A stretch of 64,000 bases of DNA from Rhynochetos jubatus (GCA_027574665.1 CM050690.1:66373905-66437904), one strand, 5' to 3'. Positions 25,840-38,123 are shown, counted from the first letter of the stretch. Numbers and translations: made by a program. The notes: a model not told the origin generated them from the sequence alone.

Positions 25840-27544
25840 GCAGATACAAAGCAAATTAGACATTGACTACAATACTTGAAAAAAACAATCTCTACTGTAT
25901 GCTTATTGTATGGAAGAATGTTCACGGAAATGTGAAGAATTCACTTATAGTATGTATGAACTTAAATGCAAGTACATTAATACCACCCCACGTAAGTGAA
26001 CTGCGGAACGTTCTTTTAACTACTCGGCCAACGCCGATCACAATTCACAGGCAGAAATTGTCGGAGAAGCCTTCACAGACGTGTGCCTGCACCACACCGT
26101 TCCAATGCACAGCTGTAAAAATCAACTCGGACCTCGTGCTACGGCTGTTTGAAACGTGTGCGTACAACGGACAAAACCGGATGTCATGGGATTTTTACTT
26201 TGCCAATTTTCTACATGCGTACTGAATATAAAAGGCAATACTGGAATTTCCATCTTTTGTTAGTGCAGCAGCGTAGTGGAGAGCATCTTACTCGTTTTCT
26301 GTACCGCTGCTGTAATGGCCTGTGTCGCACAGTATTATCCATCACAAAGGAGGCATAAGCTTTTAGGTTTCATAATCAAAAAGAAATTTTTATTTCATAC
26401 CATAAAGTAGAAACAAAATGCTTCCGTATACTGTTTCTCAGGGCAAACTATTCCTATTGGCTCTGGAACAGTGCTTGTGCCTTCTGAGCTCTTTCAGAAG
26501 CAAAAGGGAAGTTGGGACCTTGTTCTTCACAGAAGGTCTGATACCTCAGATTATTAATTTCAGATTGTTAAATTCAGAGATAAATGAAAGAAGAGAGTAA
26601 GACAGGAGTTGGTCTAATTCTGCTACCTCATGCCTCACTCTCCAAATGTTCAGAATACTTCTCAGCACCGTGAAAAAAATGTTAGTGCAGCACTTAGGCC
26701 ACCTCAGATCAAAAGTGGTAGTCTAGTCACAAGTGTTCAAACCCAAAAATTCTCAGGTGAATGAAGTATTATGGTGCTGGCTACACAGCACTGATCTAAT
26801 AACTTTTTTTCCAATATGAACAGTAGGTTGCTTTTATTTATTCTTTCAGACAATACATGGGTCACGTTTCCAGAGTTTTCTTCCTTTCAAGGTACCGAGA
26901 AAAGCTGTGATTCTCGCTAGTCTCAGGAATCCAGAAATCACGATTTCAAGAAGCAAATGTGCAATAAAATAATGAGTTAACGACAACCAGGAATTCTGTT
27001 TGGTGAAAAACTCAACTGCAGGAGTATTCTCCACTACAGCCAAAATATGCACTCAGTGGATGAGGCACTACAGTTGCTGCACTGTCTTTTCCCCACAATA
27101 CACTAAGGAAGAGCTAACAATTGCAGAGCAGACAGGAGGTGATTACCCTGTATTAATTACACCAGATTGCTGACAGATGTAGAAAACACTTTAAAATATT
27201 TTACTTATAATGGCTTGTGTATATTTTTATATTGATATTTGAAAATCATGCAGAGTAATGCGAAAATAGATGTTATATTCCTATTGGTACAAGACAAATA
27301 CTGGCATTTTGACTGAAGAGTGAAATTCATTAGGAATAACAACACTTTTTTAACTTTTTTTTGGGAGCACCGAAGGAAATATATATATGTACATAAATTT
27401 ATCTGAAATGTATTTGAGAGACTATGAATGAGACATCTTCTCTCTTATTTGCTCTCCCCCACTGTTCATCACCCTTTGATTCACAAAAATCTACATGTTT
27501 CTCCTGAAACCCCGTAAATGGAAACAAGCGTAACTGCTTAACCG

Positions 27545-27840
27545 AACTCTGGCGGTCATCGTTTCCTCGCCTGGCTGCTGAAAATGCAACGCAACGCAGC
27601 GACATCCAGCTTCACGCGCTTCCACGCCGGCTGTGAGCTCTGGAGGGGTGGGATGTCCCAGGGCTGCGCCAAGGAGGTCTCCCCGCACCTCCGGCTGCAG
27701 CCCAGCCCAAGGCTCCGGCTCCAGCGCCTTTGGCAGCGACGGCACAGCTGGCTTTGATGCCCTGCCGCCTGCCTCAGCCCCTGAGCTGCGCTGACACGAG
27801 AGCTAGTGACGCAACCAGGCAAACAGTTGCATTCACACAC
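27545..27840. promoter_or_regulatory. CpG-dense GC-rich block in an FCHO2 intron
   Basis: About 300 bp with roughly twenty CpG dinucleotides by eye, flanked by AT-rich sequence. The frames open through it show no known domain, so it is called a possible small CpG island and not a gene. It could also be an unrecognised inserted GC-rich element. Confidence 0.35.
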
Positions 27841-28412
27841 TCAAGGAGGTTGCCAAACTGCGGAATAAAAGACTGCATCACTGGTCATAAAAAGGGCAAA
27901 TGAATAAACCCGATCAAATGGTTTTAGTTCAGTTCAGGAACAACGATTCAGACGATTTTAATATTGGCTAAATGGCTGTCATGAAAATCAAATTTATTTT
28001 TAAAAGAATATTACCTTTTTTGTATGTGTCTTCAAAGATTTGTATTATATATGAGCATGGAAACATTTTTACCTACCTGTCTGATGAGAATAAGGATTGT
28101 CAAAGTAAAAATGTATTCACTTTATTTGAAAGAAAGCCGTAATGACAAAGCGAAGAAACTAGACCAAGTTTCAGCTTGTCTGGGGGGAGTGGGTGGGCAC
28201 AGACAGAAGATGACGTGATATAGAAGGGGTTATATCAAGTTTTGGTGACCTCAGCCACATATAACTTGTTAAGTAGTCGAGCTTTCAAGCTGCTGGTATC
28301 TGCCAGATACCAGAAATAGCCGGAGAATCTTGTTTCAAAGGAAACACGGTTTTATTAGGTGTAGCGTATTAGGATGATTAATTAACATGTAAATCTGCTT
28401 TGAGTACAATAC

Positions 28413-28472
28413 CTGGTGGTGTCTCACAAAGCTTTTCAATTGTGGGAAGATTTCCAATCAAAAGATCATCCT
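28413..28472 (-). CDS. FCHO2: FCHO2 60-nt in-frame cassette exon
   Basis: A 60-nt exon encoding (E)DDLLIGNLPTIEKLCETPP plus G. Donor CAG followed by GTATTG. The acceptor TTTAAATGTAATAG is weak, as expected of an alternative exon. Skipping it joins G with GTGTTTCA directly, giving the sequence [12 protein letters not shown] that I associate with mammalian FCHO2. Inclusion inserts 20 acidic/hydrophobic residues just before the muHD. Confidence 0.7.
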
Positions 28473-30031
28473 CTATTACATTTAAATGAAACAAATCATT
28501 GCAAGAAAACGAAATATTTCAAGCAAAAAATAGATGTTAAAAAATTAGCATATATAAAAATACTTGGCAAATTAAAATAAGGCTAAAGCCTAAAAGAAAC
28601 ATTCAATTATGCGTGCCTTAAAGAACGCTTGGAAAAAGATAATTATTCAGAATGAATAGGGTACAGAACACAGGATTGCGCAGAAGTCAAAAGAATACAG
28701 ACAGTAGTACAGAGTTTATCCTCATGCCCCCAAGCCGTTCAGCCATCTGCACCGTCCTTCCCCACTGCTCAGGACTATTTAATTAACACAGTCAGTGCAG
28801 ATGGAACTGCCTCTTTTCGCTAGGCCAGGTTAACAACCGTGTCAAACCTCGGTGTCAGCACACACCTCCTTACCTCCTCCCTCACCTCATGATTTCACTG
28901 TCTCCGACAACACACACACTCAGAGCTGGGGCTGTTGATGCTGCTGCCAACAAATTTTAGTTCCTTGGCACCAGTGCTGAGGCCTGAGGATGTGAGCCTG
29001 GATGGACTCTGGCAACCAAAATATCAGGTATCTTTCTGCGATGCTTCTCTGCATTTGGGAAACCGGTGGACACTGAACTGCAGCAGCTAAGGCACGGCAG
29101 ACCTTACTAGCTTCGGTCCTGCGCAGGGAGGAAGCAGCTGCACTGCTTGCAGTGCACAACTGCCCCTGGGAGCTGTGCAGATGCTCTCCTGACCTGCGAG
29201 CCTCGGGGGGGAATCCTTGGCGTAAGTAACTTTCACAGACAACTGACTGGTAACTCGAGAATCTGATTTAACCTGGGACTGAACCAGTAATAGTGTCCAG
29301 GAATGAAACACTTCAACTCTGCTACAGAATCAAGTTAAACTGTCTTTAAACACGCCCCGCTCCGCTCCCTCGAGTCTCTTGTTAATCTGCTGTAATATCA
29401 AAACTGAAGGACTTTCCCTTAAAAACATGAGAAAACCTTAAATTAATGCGAACACGTGAAGACTAATTGGCTTTCCACTGTCATCTTTTTTGTTTGGTTG
29501 CTTCTTTTGCTTTCACTAAACACCTCTGTTTAGCTTACATACTTCACCAGCTTGAAGAAAAAGATGCATTAGTTTCATTTTTTTGGAAACTGTAATTACA
29601 GAATAACAAACAAAATAAAAGTACATAAAGGAACTCGGTTTTGTGAACATTTATGTGCATTCAAATTAACTGGTGTCCAAATACGTTTCTGTACCCATAC
29701 AATCACACCTTCTGAACAAGTGCATGGTAACATGTGGTCCCTGATGAATGGATACACAAGTGCACCAAGTAAGAATCCATGGAATATTCATTTGGAAAAG
29801 TATGTTCCTAAACAACAAGCTGTAATTCGATCTATGGTCTGCTCTAATTATAGCCACTGTCCTGTCTCTCAGCGTTACTTAGAGGCAGGTACTGGGAAGG
29901 ACGACTGAAACTCGTGGACTGGACTCACATACAGAACAACTGACTCCAACGAATGGTTTTCCTAACAGGTGGAACCTGGTGGCAGAGTTACGCTATTTCT
30001 AAAATCAGTTAAAATGGTTAATTTAACTTAC
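28473..30031 (-). other. FCHO2: FCHO2 intron, nothing recognised
   Basis: A 1.6-kb intron that separates the 60-nt cassette exon from the PRPFSPP exon. No repeat or nested gene seen. Confidence 0.75.
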
Positions 30032-30161
30032 CAACTGTAGGTGTGTTTGCTGCACTGAGGGAAGCAGAAGAGGATATTGAGGAAATGCTTTCTGCACGTG
30101 CCAAGGGAGCTGCCGGAGGCGGACTTGAGTTAGAGGTCAATGGAGGGCTGAATGGCCTGGG
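30032..30161 (-). CDS. FCHO2: FCHO2 exon, Ser/Pro linker (PRPFSPP)
   Basis: A 130-nt exon encoding [20 protein letters not shown], then [20 protein letters not shown] and PTV plus one G. Acceptor TCTTTTGTTCAG and donor TTG followed by GTAAGT. Low-complexity linker just before the muHD; likely phosphorylated, but that is only inferred from composition. Confidence 0.94.
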
Positions 30162-32226
30162 CTGAACAAAAGAGATTACAAGATTATTACATAAAGTAGT
30201 TTTAAAGAGATGAAAAAAAGACTGTGAATAGAAGAGTTCATTTCATGCCCCAATCAATTTTATGGTGTTTCTCAACACAGTTACTCTGATGCTTTATCTA
30301 CTCTAGTTTTTAGTGTGAAACAGAGAACCCACATTTTCTATTGGAACCAATTCCACTATTTCATACATTATCATTATGATTTTTTTTGCCTGGGCAGTTA
30401 AGTCTAACATACCTGATTGTGCAGCAGCCTGTCAGTAACTGTGCTATAACACGGTAGGAGAACCTAAGCCTACAGCCCTGTGCGTGTGTGCAACAGATGT
30501 AGATTTACAGAGCTAAAGGAGAGAGAGTAACAAACTGGAAGTGAGTCCAGCTGAGGGCAAGTAGAAGAGTTGGCACTGGAGTACGTGACAGGGACAGGCT
30601 GAAGGACCTTGTTTTATTCAGCCTTGAGACCAGAAGCCTCAGGAGGAATCTACTAGCAGTCTTTAAAAGGGGTATAAAGAAGGTAGATTCAGGCTCTTCT
30701 CAGGGATGGAAGAGTTACAGCAAAGGAAATTTCAAGTGAACTTAGGGTAAAAATTCCTTCTTGTAACCTCGTGGTTAAACCCTGGGACAGGCTGCCCAAA
30801 GAGGTGGTAAGACTTCTCTCTCTGGAGATTTTTCAGAACTCAGCATGTCCCTGAGCAGCATCACACAATGCTGAAGTTGGCCCTCCTTTGAACAGGAACT
30901 TGGCCTAGAGATCTTCAGAAGTCCCTTCCATCCTAAAGCTCGGGTGGTTTCATGATTCACTTAACTGTTAAGGTATCAGACTAACTCATCACCATTTTGG
31001 GATTAACCTATCCAAAAGGTACTGGAACTTCTGAAGCATATATTTTTGTTGGGTAACTTTTTTTTCTTTAAATTTATTTCAGTTCTATTACACTTGTTGC
31101 TGGGTATGTGGCTTTTATACAGACTGCAGAAATTGCAACAGGATTTGATATACAGTGAAGACAACTGACAATTCTCCACTTGTATCCAGGTAATAGCCAA
31201 TTTCTAAAATGACAGGATAAAATGAAGGTAGCTTTGTGCAGAATCATACTTTATAGCAGAACACTACTGGCTAAATTATTCTCTTTAGCTATGATGACAC
31301 GAAAAACATTCTCTGGTCTAAGAGCAATTACTAAAATTCTATATTAGAATGAGAAAAGAATCTCCAAATGAACTCTAGTCTGAATTTATCCTGACCTTAC
31401 AGAAATGCAAAACAGTTTAAAAATACTTCACTTCTGTCAAAGCGAAATTCACCAGAGCAGAATTTGTCCCTAACAAGAATATGGTGAAACTATCTTGCTC
31501 TCTTCAAAGACAGTAAGAGGATCTTACTACGGTAACATTTTTCCATGTCACTAAGTCAAGTGAAACACGAGGAATCCTAATATCCGCAGAGGAGATTAAG
31601 CATGGCTTGGTTCGACATGCTGCCTGGGTATCTGCATTCTTTGCCACATTCCTTATCGGCAGGTGGACCTGCACTGCCAGCAGTGAGCAGAGATGCAGGC
31701 AGCACAGCGTGCAACCTCTCACTACCCCAGTGGGCATCTACTGCAATCCGCCACCTCCCGTCTCCACCAACCAGCAACAAGGGCAGGGAGAAGTCTCAGC
31801 AGGGCTACTTGTGTCAACAGATGACTGATAAAGATCTACTTAATACCATTCGTTCCCCAAAGCTCTGGTGATATCCACAGATCAGTGGAGCTTTGTTCAT
31901 AACTTTGTTAGTATTTCACATTTTGAAAACTTCAGTATTACACACACGCTATCCTTTCATTATCAAATTATTGATTTGTTCAGTTAAAACCATTCAGCCC
32001 ATGCAAAAATTATGGTTTGGACCTTTGTAGTTCTGTTACGCATTACTCTGTTATAGCAATACAGTCATTATGAAAACCTTCCATGCCAATCTTGCAACGG
32101 TGGAAATGCGCTTACGCGACTCCTTGAACACTGGCGGCAAGTAACCCTGCTGTAACAGTGTAAACGAAGGGTGTATCTGGAAACAAGTCACGATGGAGAA
32201 TTAAAAACCACACCATCAATACATAC
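30162..32226 (-). other. FCHO2: FCHO2 intron with an old CR1
   Basis: A 2.1-kb intron with a plus-strand CR1 remnant at 30500-30957. The rest shows nothing recognisable. Confidence 0.75.
30500..30957 (+). mobile_element. CR1 LINE 3' fragment (old)
   Basis: Diverged plus-strand CR1: GACAGGCTGAAGGACCTTG, TTATTCAGCCTTGAGACCAG, GACAGGCTGCCCAAAGAGGT, GAGATTTTTCAGAACTCAGC, CAGAAGTCCCTTCCATCCTA, ending GGTTTCATGATTC. Antisense to FCHO2. No intact frame. Confidence 0.85.
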
Positions 32227-32330
32227 TATTTCATTAATCCCACTAAGTTTCCCAGCAGACAGCTTTGGTCTCGAAGCAGGCCTTGGAGGGGGAACAATGG
32301 TGCCTACAGAAAGAGGAGTTGTGGGCCTTG
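32227..32330 (-). CDS. FCHO2: FCHO2 exon, Pro-rich linker (RPTTPLSVG)
   Basis: A 104-nt exon encoding (A)[19 protein letters not shown], then [15 protein letters not shown]. Acceptor TTTTCTTTCTTCCAG and donor ATA followed by GTATGT. The proline-rich stretch is a conserved FCHO2 linker element and a plausible SH3 ligand (inference). Ends in phase 0. Confidence 0.94.
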
Positions 32331-33883
32331 CTGGAAGAAAGAAAATTGAAGGCAATCAATATTAGAAAGGTTACACTGAACATAAATATGTACTCAGTTG
32401 AACAGAATAACTGGAAGTTATGTTTCTATTAAAAGTTCCTATTTCACAAGCTTCATTTCGTAAGATTTACCGCTAATCATACCCTGAAAAGTGACTCTAA
32501 AAATGGCATCGTGGGCTTTCTCATTGCTCTCAAATGATTTTATACCAACAATTCTTGAAGGTTTCTGTGTAAAAAGATGGTTTTACCCGTTTCCTTTTGT
32601 GTGTAATCTGTATGGATTCAGAACATAGGACAGTCTTTCATGTCTCACCACAAGTGGAAAACTCAGTGGAAATTACTATTTGCTCCTGGCTGACAATGGC
32701 ATAATTCTGTTTACACTGGTTTTTGTCCACTGAAACCCCACTGACTTCAGTAAGTTTACAGCAATGTAACAGATAAATTGTTGATTGTAAGAAAACACTA
32801 ACTCCTTCTGTCTTAGTCGAGCTATCAGAAGTAAAAAGCAGATAAAAAAATACTGCCTTCATGTTCTTTTAAATCTAACAGAAACAACTAACAGACGGTA
32901 GCAGCAGTACAAAGATGCCACTTTTACAAAGTCACTTTTCTGAACAGAACTGTATTTCAAAATCAATGTTAGATGCCATCCAATGAGTACGCCAGATCTA
33001 AAATGAAATTCAAAAGGACTGAAAACCTAATATATGACTATGTTGTTGCAGCACATCGCCCTCAAATCTGGATTTTCATTTTATTTTATTAAATCAGTTA
33101 ATGCTATTTAAAATGCAAATTTTAAGTATGGGGTTTTCTCAGGCATTCAGCATACCTCTGCTGTCATTTAAGTTCAGGACTTTCATCACTGACTTGGGAA
33201 GAAAGAAATGATATTAATACATCCACTCTAAGAGTTGCAAACTCAAACGTCCCTAGATAAGTTAACTTCTAAAATATCAGTCATTCCTCCAAAATTCTTA
33301 CTATGCCCCAAGATGTCAGTGCTTGCTGAACACTGGGTGGTCTGCTGCACTACCACAGGCATTCAGCCAGTCAGGGCACACCTGTACAACGGCGCTTTTC
33401 CGCTGCCCTCTTGGTATGTAGCATTACCGTGATATTATCCACGCTCCAAAATACTGGGTGCTAAAAAGGAATAGTTTTACATCCAATTTATTTTATTTAA
33501 TCTGAAAATGTCTATACGAAGCCACTTAGGAATGGAATTGTTTTTGCAGATTCAATCACAGTCTTTGAGATTTCACTGCTTTCTGACATTCCCACAAAAG
33601 TACATTCCTATTTCTAGAAAAGCAAAGCTCTGCATAGTTAGGAGAAAGCAATGCCTTTAACTGAATAATCTGGTTTCTTCTTATTATTCCAAGTTGAATA
33701 TTTACTTAACTATCCGATCTTTCAAAGAAGTTGGTGCTAGGAAGCAGTTTAGTACATTCTAAATGAGAAGATGAGTTAATTTTAACATCAGGTGAGTGAT
33801 AATAAAAGGAAAAGTAAGTCCAAAGCTTGCTTTTTGGAGTCAGCTGTTAGCAAAGAGCAGTACACAATGCATGCTTGCCATAC
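32331..33883 (-). other. FCHO2: FCHO2 intron, nothing recognised
   Basis: A 1.55-kb AT-rich intron between the large cassette exon and the RPTTPL exon. No repeat seen. Confidence 0.7.
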
Positions 33884-34393
33884 CCTTATTTGTACGAGCA
33901 CAAGAAGACACTAAACTATAGTCCAGTAGTGCTGAAGATGATGCGGAAGAAATTTCAGCAGCAGTGCCAGTTTCTTCAATGAATAATTGTTCATGGCATA
34001 TAGTATTATTGAAAAGGTCACTTTGGTCCTCAGAAGCACAGCTGTTGGAAGAATTCTCAAGCAAAGCAGAAGAGGCAAGGCAGGCCTTTTCAGTTTTAAA
34101 ATGCAATCTTTGGGGCTCCTTCTTGTCTGTGCTTGTGTGTCTAATTGTAAGAAGTTCATCAGCAAAGGAAATCCACTGACTCTGAGATCGTGAAACACCG
34201 GATAAAGTACTGGTACTCCCTGACGGCGCTGCTGTAACACCAGATTTGCACAAAGCGCTAATGGTAAAGTCTGGTGAGGATGGGCTTGTAGACCCAGAAT
34301 CTGACTGGTATCCAAGCAAAGACTGAGATACTCTACACCCAGGCAAATCACTGGTAGATGAGGAGGAGCTCCTATTGTGCTCTTTTAGTGTAG
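33884..34393 (-). CDS. FCHO2: FCHO2 510-nt in-frame cassette exon (170-residue Ser-rich linker)
   Basis: A continuously open 510-nt block lies between a strong acceptor (CCCTTTTCCTTCAG) and donor AAGG followed by GTATGG. Its phase (2 nt in, 1 nt out) fits both neighbours, and skipping it rejoins G with CA to give the mammalian-style sequence SSSSS-A-RPTTPL. It encodes about 170 residues, mainly Ser, Thr and Ala, starting ATLKEHNRSSSSSTSDLPG and ending CARTNK. No domain is recognised. A WISFADE motif lies near residue 74 and an SDLF stretch near residue 129. I do not recall this segment in the 810-residue human protein, so it is called an alternative exon. A second acceptor 12 nt inside (CACTAAAAG, exon start at 34381) also keeps frame. 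Confidence 0.72.
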
Positions 34394-37300
34394 CTGAAGG
34401 AAAAGGGAAGAATTGAAACTAGGAACAACACTGAAAAGATAAAAATTGCAATATTCAAGAAAGTATTCAATATCCACTGCATGATGATTACTAGCCAGCA
34501 TGAAAAATAACTGCCCTACTAGGCTACAAATCCCACCACTGACAACAACCCCAGCCAAATACCACATGTACTTCATTCAATCTGCCAACCATGTCACTTT
34601 CCATTTTTTAAGTAAGCCAAAAGTAATTTATTGTGTTTTTCTCCACTTAAGGCCCTAATTCTCACTACTTTCCTTACTCCTCTAACTTCTTCCCTTTCAT
34701 GGTTTAACTTGCTCTCATCTTCTGTCTTTTTGTTCTTTGTCCTTCTCCATTTTGGTTTTCTCTCCATAGCTTTCTGCTTTTCATTTCTTTCAAGGACAGT
34801 TAATCAAGCATGTCCTATCCTGTTCCTTCCAAACACTTTTATCCTTTTACCCTTAAATTTCATAATGGAAAAGCCCAACATAAATGGCTGTCTGGTGAAT
34901 GAATGAAGACGATGCCGTCATGAGATCCTGTCCGATAGTCTTCAATCTGTATCAACCCATATTTAGGGAGTAACTATATGTATGAGGCACCGTTCACCAC
35001 AGTTTATTTCCTCTCTCAGCCTACGTTCTTCAGGCTGCTGGAAAACGTACATTTTCCACAGTTATTCCCTGCACTTGGCTGTTGCCTGTTACAGTAGATG
35101 ACAACAGAAGGCGAAAACGCAAGGTTAGTCAATTCTCCACATTTTGCAGATTGGCAAAGCTACGAGCAACAGCAGAGGGACATACAGAATCGAAAGAGAG
35201 CAACACATTTAAAAGTTCAGATCAAAAGTATAGGTGTCCTCTTCACAGTGTTCCTTTTGCTATGGACAAGTACCTTCTCTAAGCCCGCATAAGTAGAATT
35301 TTAACACAGCTTTCCCTTTCTAACAGACATTTTAAGTATCATTGAAAGGCTTTAAAATACTTCTATAAATCCCATTCTAAAAGCAATGTGGAAATGTTCA
35401 AAACTAGTTTAAAAATACATATGGATGGAAATGAGGAAGACAAATACGAGAAGCATTTTTACAGTATCAATAGCTGGCTAAAAAATGTCTGTTGTGTTTG
35501 TTCAAGATAACAAAGTCAGCTTAAACTTCTAATAAAGCAGGATTATTCATGGATGACCAAAGTTTACTTCTGTGCTGCATAAACCACTGTCTGCTCAAAT
35601 ACCATGGTAGTTTAAGTGTTCAATGATTAACACAGGGTTATGAAACAGTATCTAAAGAAATGTTTTAACAATTGAAAGAAAAAAGTAATCAGTGGGACAT
35701 GCTACATCATGATATGCATACATGCTGTACACAAAACAACTAGTTTATGTAATTTTAATATTGAGATTTTCAAAAGCTTTAAGCATCAGTTTACCTATAT
35801 CAACCTTCATGTTGAAGACAAAACACTCATTTCAAGCAAAATACAATCAGATGAAAGCTGTGTGTTTTTTAAAGTCTTCAGTTCTAAAGGTGCAGGTTTG
35901 TGAGCATCAGAACTTGATTTTAACTGATACCGTATTTTTTTTGCAGATGTATTAATAATTTCTTATATTTTCGAATGCTCGTTATCTAATTAACTCCCCA
36001 GATCATTTCACAAGTGTTAATATCTTAGTTAACTCCTGGAACAACAATCCTTCAATTAATTATTCAGTAGATTCAGTTTGCCAAGGCAAAGATATCCAAG
36101 ATCGACTTATGCCCACAGGACAGTATATTCCACCGGTTTCAATGCGATGTAGGGCTCTGTGCATACGTTTGTTTCTGGTATGAGGGCTTGGGCAGATGAC
36201 TCACACCCAGACATGGCTACAGAGGATGTTACAGATCCCAATTACCTGTCACTACTCATCAGCCACAGACTACTTTCTCCACAGTTCTGCTGCCAGGAGG
36301 GAATCTATGAAGATTTCCTAACCTGCTTTGACTTCCCAACCAGGCATAGCAATAAAAAACTGGATATAGTAAACAACCACCAGCACAACAAATTAAGTAT
36401 CCTCTGCCTTCCTCTACAGATTCCAACACCAGATCAAAGCTAGCAAAACAGATTATTTTGAGAAAACACCACTTAATTTCAGCATATGCCAGTAATATAT
36501 ACCTCTACGTAATTTATCCTTCATTATGTTACAAATATGTATCTACTAGCCAATAATCTTAACTGGTTACTTAAATGAGGAAGAGACAGTGTAATGAATT
36601 CTGTAAACTAGATTTGTTAATAAAACATTACTTCTAAGGAACGCAAATTTGTAGTGAAAGAATAAGTTCCACTTAAAACTCGAAGGGTTACACAGCAATG
36701 CTGATGCTGCTAAAAGGACTTTTCTAAGGCCGACAGGAATTAAGGCTAGTTGTGCAGAATTCCCCTATTGATACGTGTACTCTTCCTTACTGTTCTTTAA
36801 TCTGTACGAGCAAGCACGGAGGAGAACAGCTAGAAAGCCATGACTCTCAACAAAGAAGTGAAGTCTATTATAATTTTTAGAATATAAACACCTAGCTAAA
36901 AGAAAGAGTGCACACTTCCTTCCTCTGGGCATGTGAGAGGAAAACAGTCTCTGCATTACCAGAGCAAGGGCAGGAAAACAGATACCTAGTAGGTAGACCG
37001 GAAAGAACGATGGAAACAGTGTATCTCCTACTGTTAGTAGATTCTGCTTTACATCCCCCGAGATAATCAACACAAATAATAAATAACTTAAATAAATGCT
37101 TCTAGTAAGCAGGTTCTAACATAGACATAATATCTGCTTTTGTTTAAGTCTCTCCTTCCTTTTTCTGAACCAGTTTCTCAACATCTCCCGCTCTCAGTCT
37201 CTTCAACACACATACTTGCTCGTGGGTTATTCTGCCTCCCTCTCCGTCACTGCCTTTTGAATGTAACAATCAGTATTGAATACTGTCTTTTTTGGTTTCG

Positions 37301-38028
37301 TTTGTTTTGCAAAGATGAGGTTTCAGGAAAGTCTGACAGTATCCTGCCTGCATTAATATCTTCCAGAATCATGCACCCCAAAATTCCCATACAACATCTG
37401 CCTTCCCCTTCCACCTCCCATCCTCCTCACCCCAAGTTTTTCCTCCGAATATCCCTTCTCTCAGGTGGCAGCAGAAACGCCCCCTTCATCCTAGTCTCAG
37501 TCCTGCCATTTTTATCCATCTCCCCTTGGATTATGCCTGCACATCTCCTAACAGAACCATGGTTTCCCTCAGAAACAAGTTCCTCACAGCAAAACTCTGT
37601 GGTGCCTTTGTACTACATAGCCCAGCGGACTTGCCTGGAAAGAAGAAACCCATCCCTATTCACAGTGCAAGCTCAGCTTGGCTCACAGTTGCTTCAACCA
37701 CCTCCATTTAATCCCCCAGCCCTACCAGCTGAAAAAAATAAGACTATATTCTAGATGGTGATCACTTTTTTTGGGAAGTGAGAGAAGGTGATAAAACCAC
37801 GCAGAAGTAAGATAGAATTCTCCTAAGATTTCCACTGTTTCCTCTTCTCCCTTGCTCCCTGGCTTGAAATCCTGATATACTGCACCCTCAGTTCTGTATT
37901 ACTTATAAGACAGTATACTGCTTTACATTTCAGTAGTCAAAGCACGTCCCCTTGCAATAACTAAAAACCCAACAACAGAGCACCCTGGAGCATATAGAGA
38001 AAACATTTTCTACTATCAGTGATTTTAC
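34394..38028 (-). other. FCHO2: FCHO2 intron upstream of the large cassette exon
   Basis: A 3.6-kb intron. A pyrimidine-rich plus-strand stretch (37140-37750) contains a 204-codon frame with no recognisable domain, judged a chance frame. Confidence 0.7.
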
Positions 38029-38123
38029 CTGAAGAGGATGAGGATGCCAAGGAAGCTGAAGAGGAAGATTCAAGAGAACTGCTGAAGAGTGGATCCCATG
38101 CCAGGAGGTCACTGTTCCCCTTT
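38029..38123 (-). CDS. FCHO2: FCHO2 exon, WDPLF and poly-Ser
   Basis: A 95-nt exon encoding KGNSDLLAWDPLFSSSLE and a serine-rich tail ending in SSSSS plus one G. Donor is CAG followed by GTAAAA. Its final G can join CA of the RPTTPL exon (canonical) or CT of the large cassette exon; both give Ala. Confidence 0.92.

Larger units (their letters stand above)
25528..28412 (-). other. FCHO2: FCHO2 intron with CpG-dense block
   Basis: A 2.9-kb intron. It contains a full CRE palindrome at 25832-25839 and a CpG-dense block at 27545-27840 inside AT-rich surroundings. No repeat family recognised. Confidence 0.7.

Noticed and set aside
28413..28470. Alternative acceptor giving a 58-nt version of the cassette exon
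   Set aside because: 58 nt would break frame on both sides, whereas 60 nt keeps it.
37140..37754. 204-codon plus-strand open frame inside an FCHO2 intron
   Set aside because: The frame follows a C- and T-rich composition that lacks stop codons by chance. It has no domain, no splice support, and is antisense to FCHO2.
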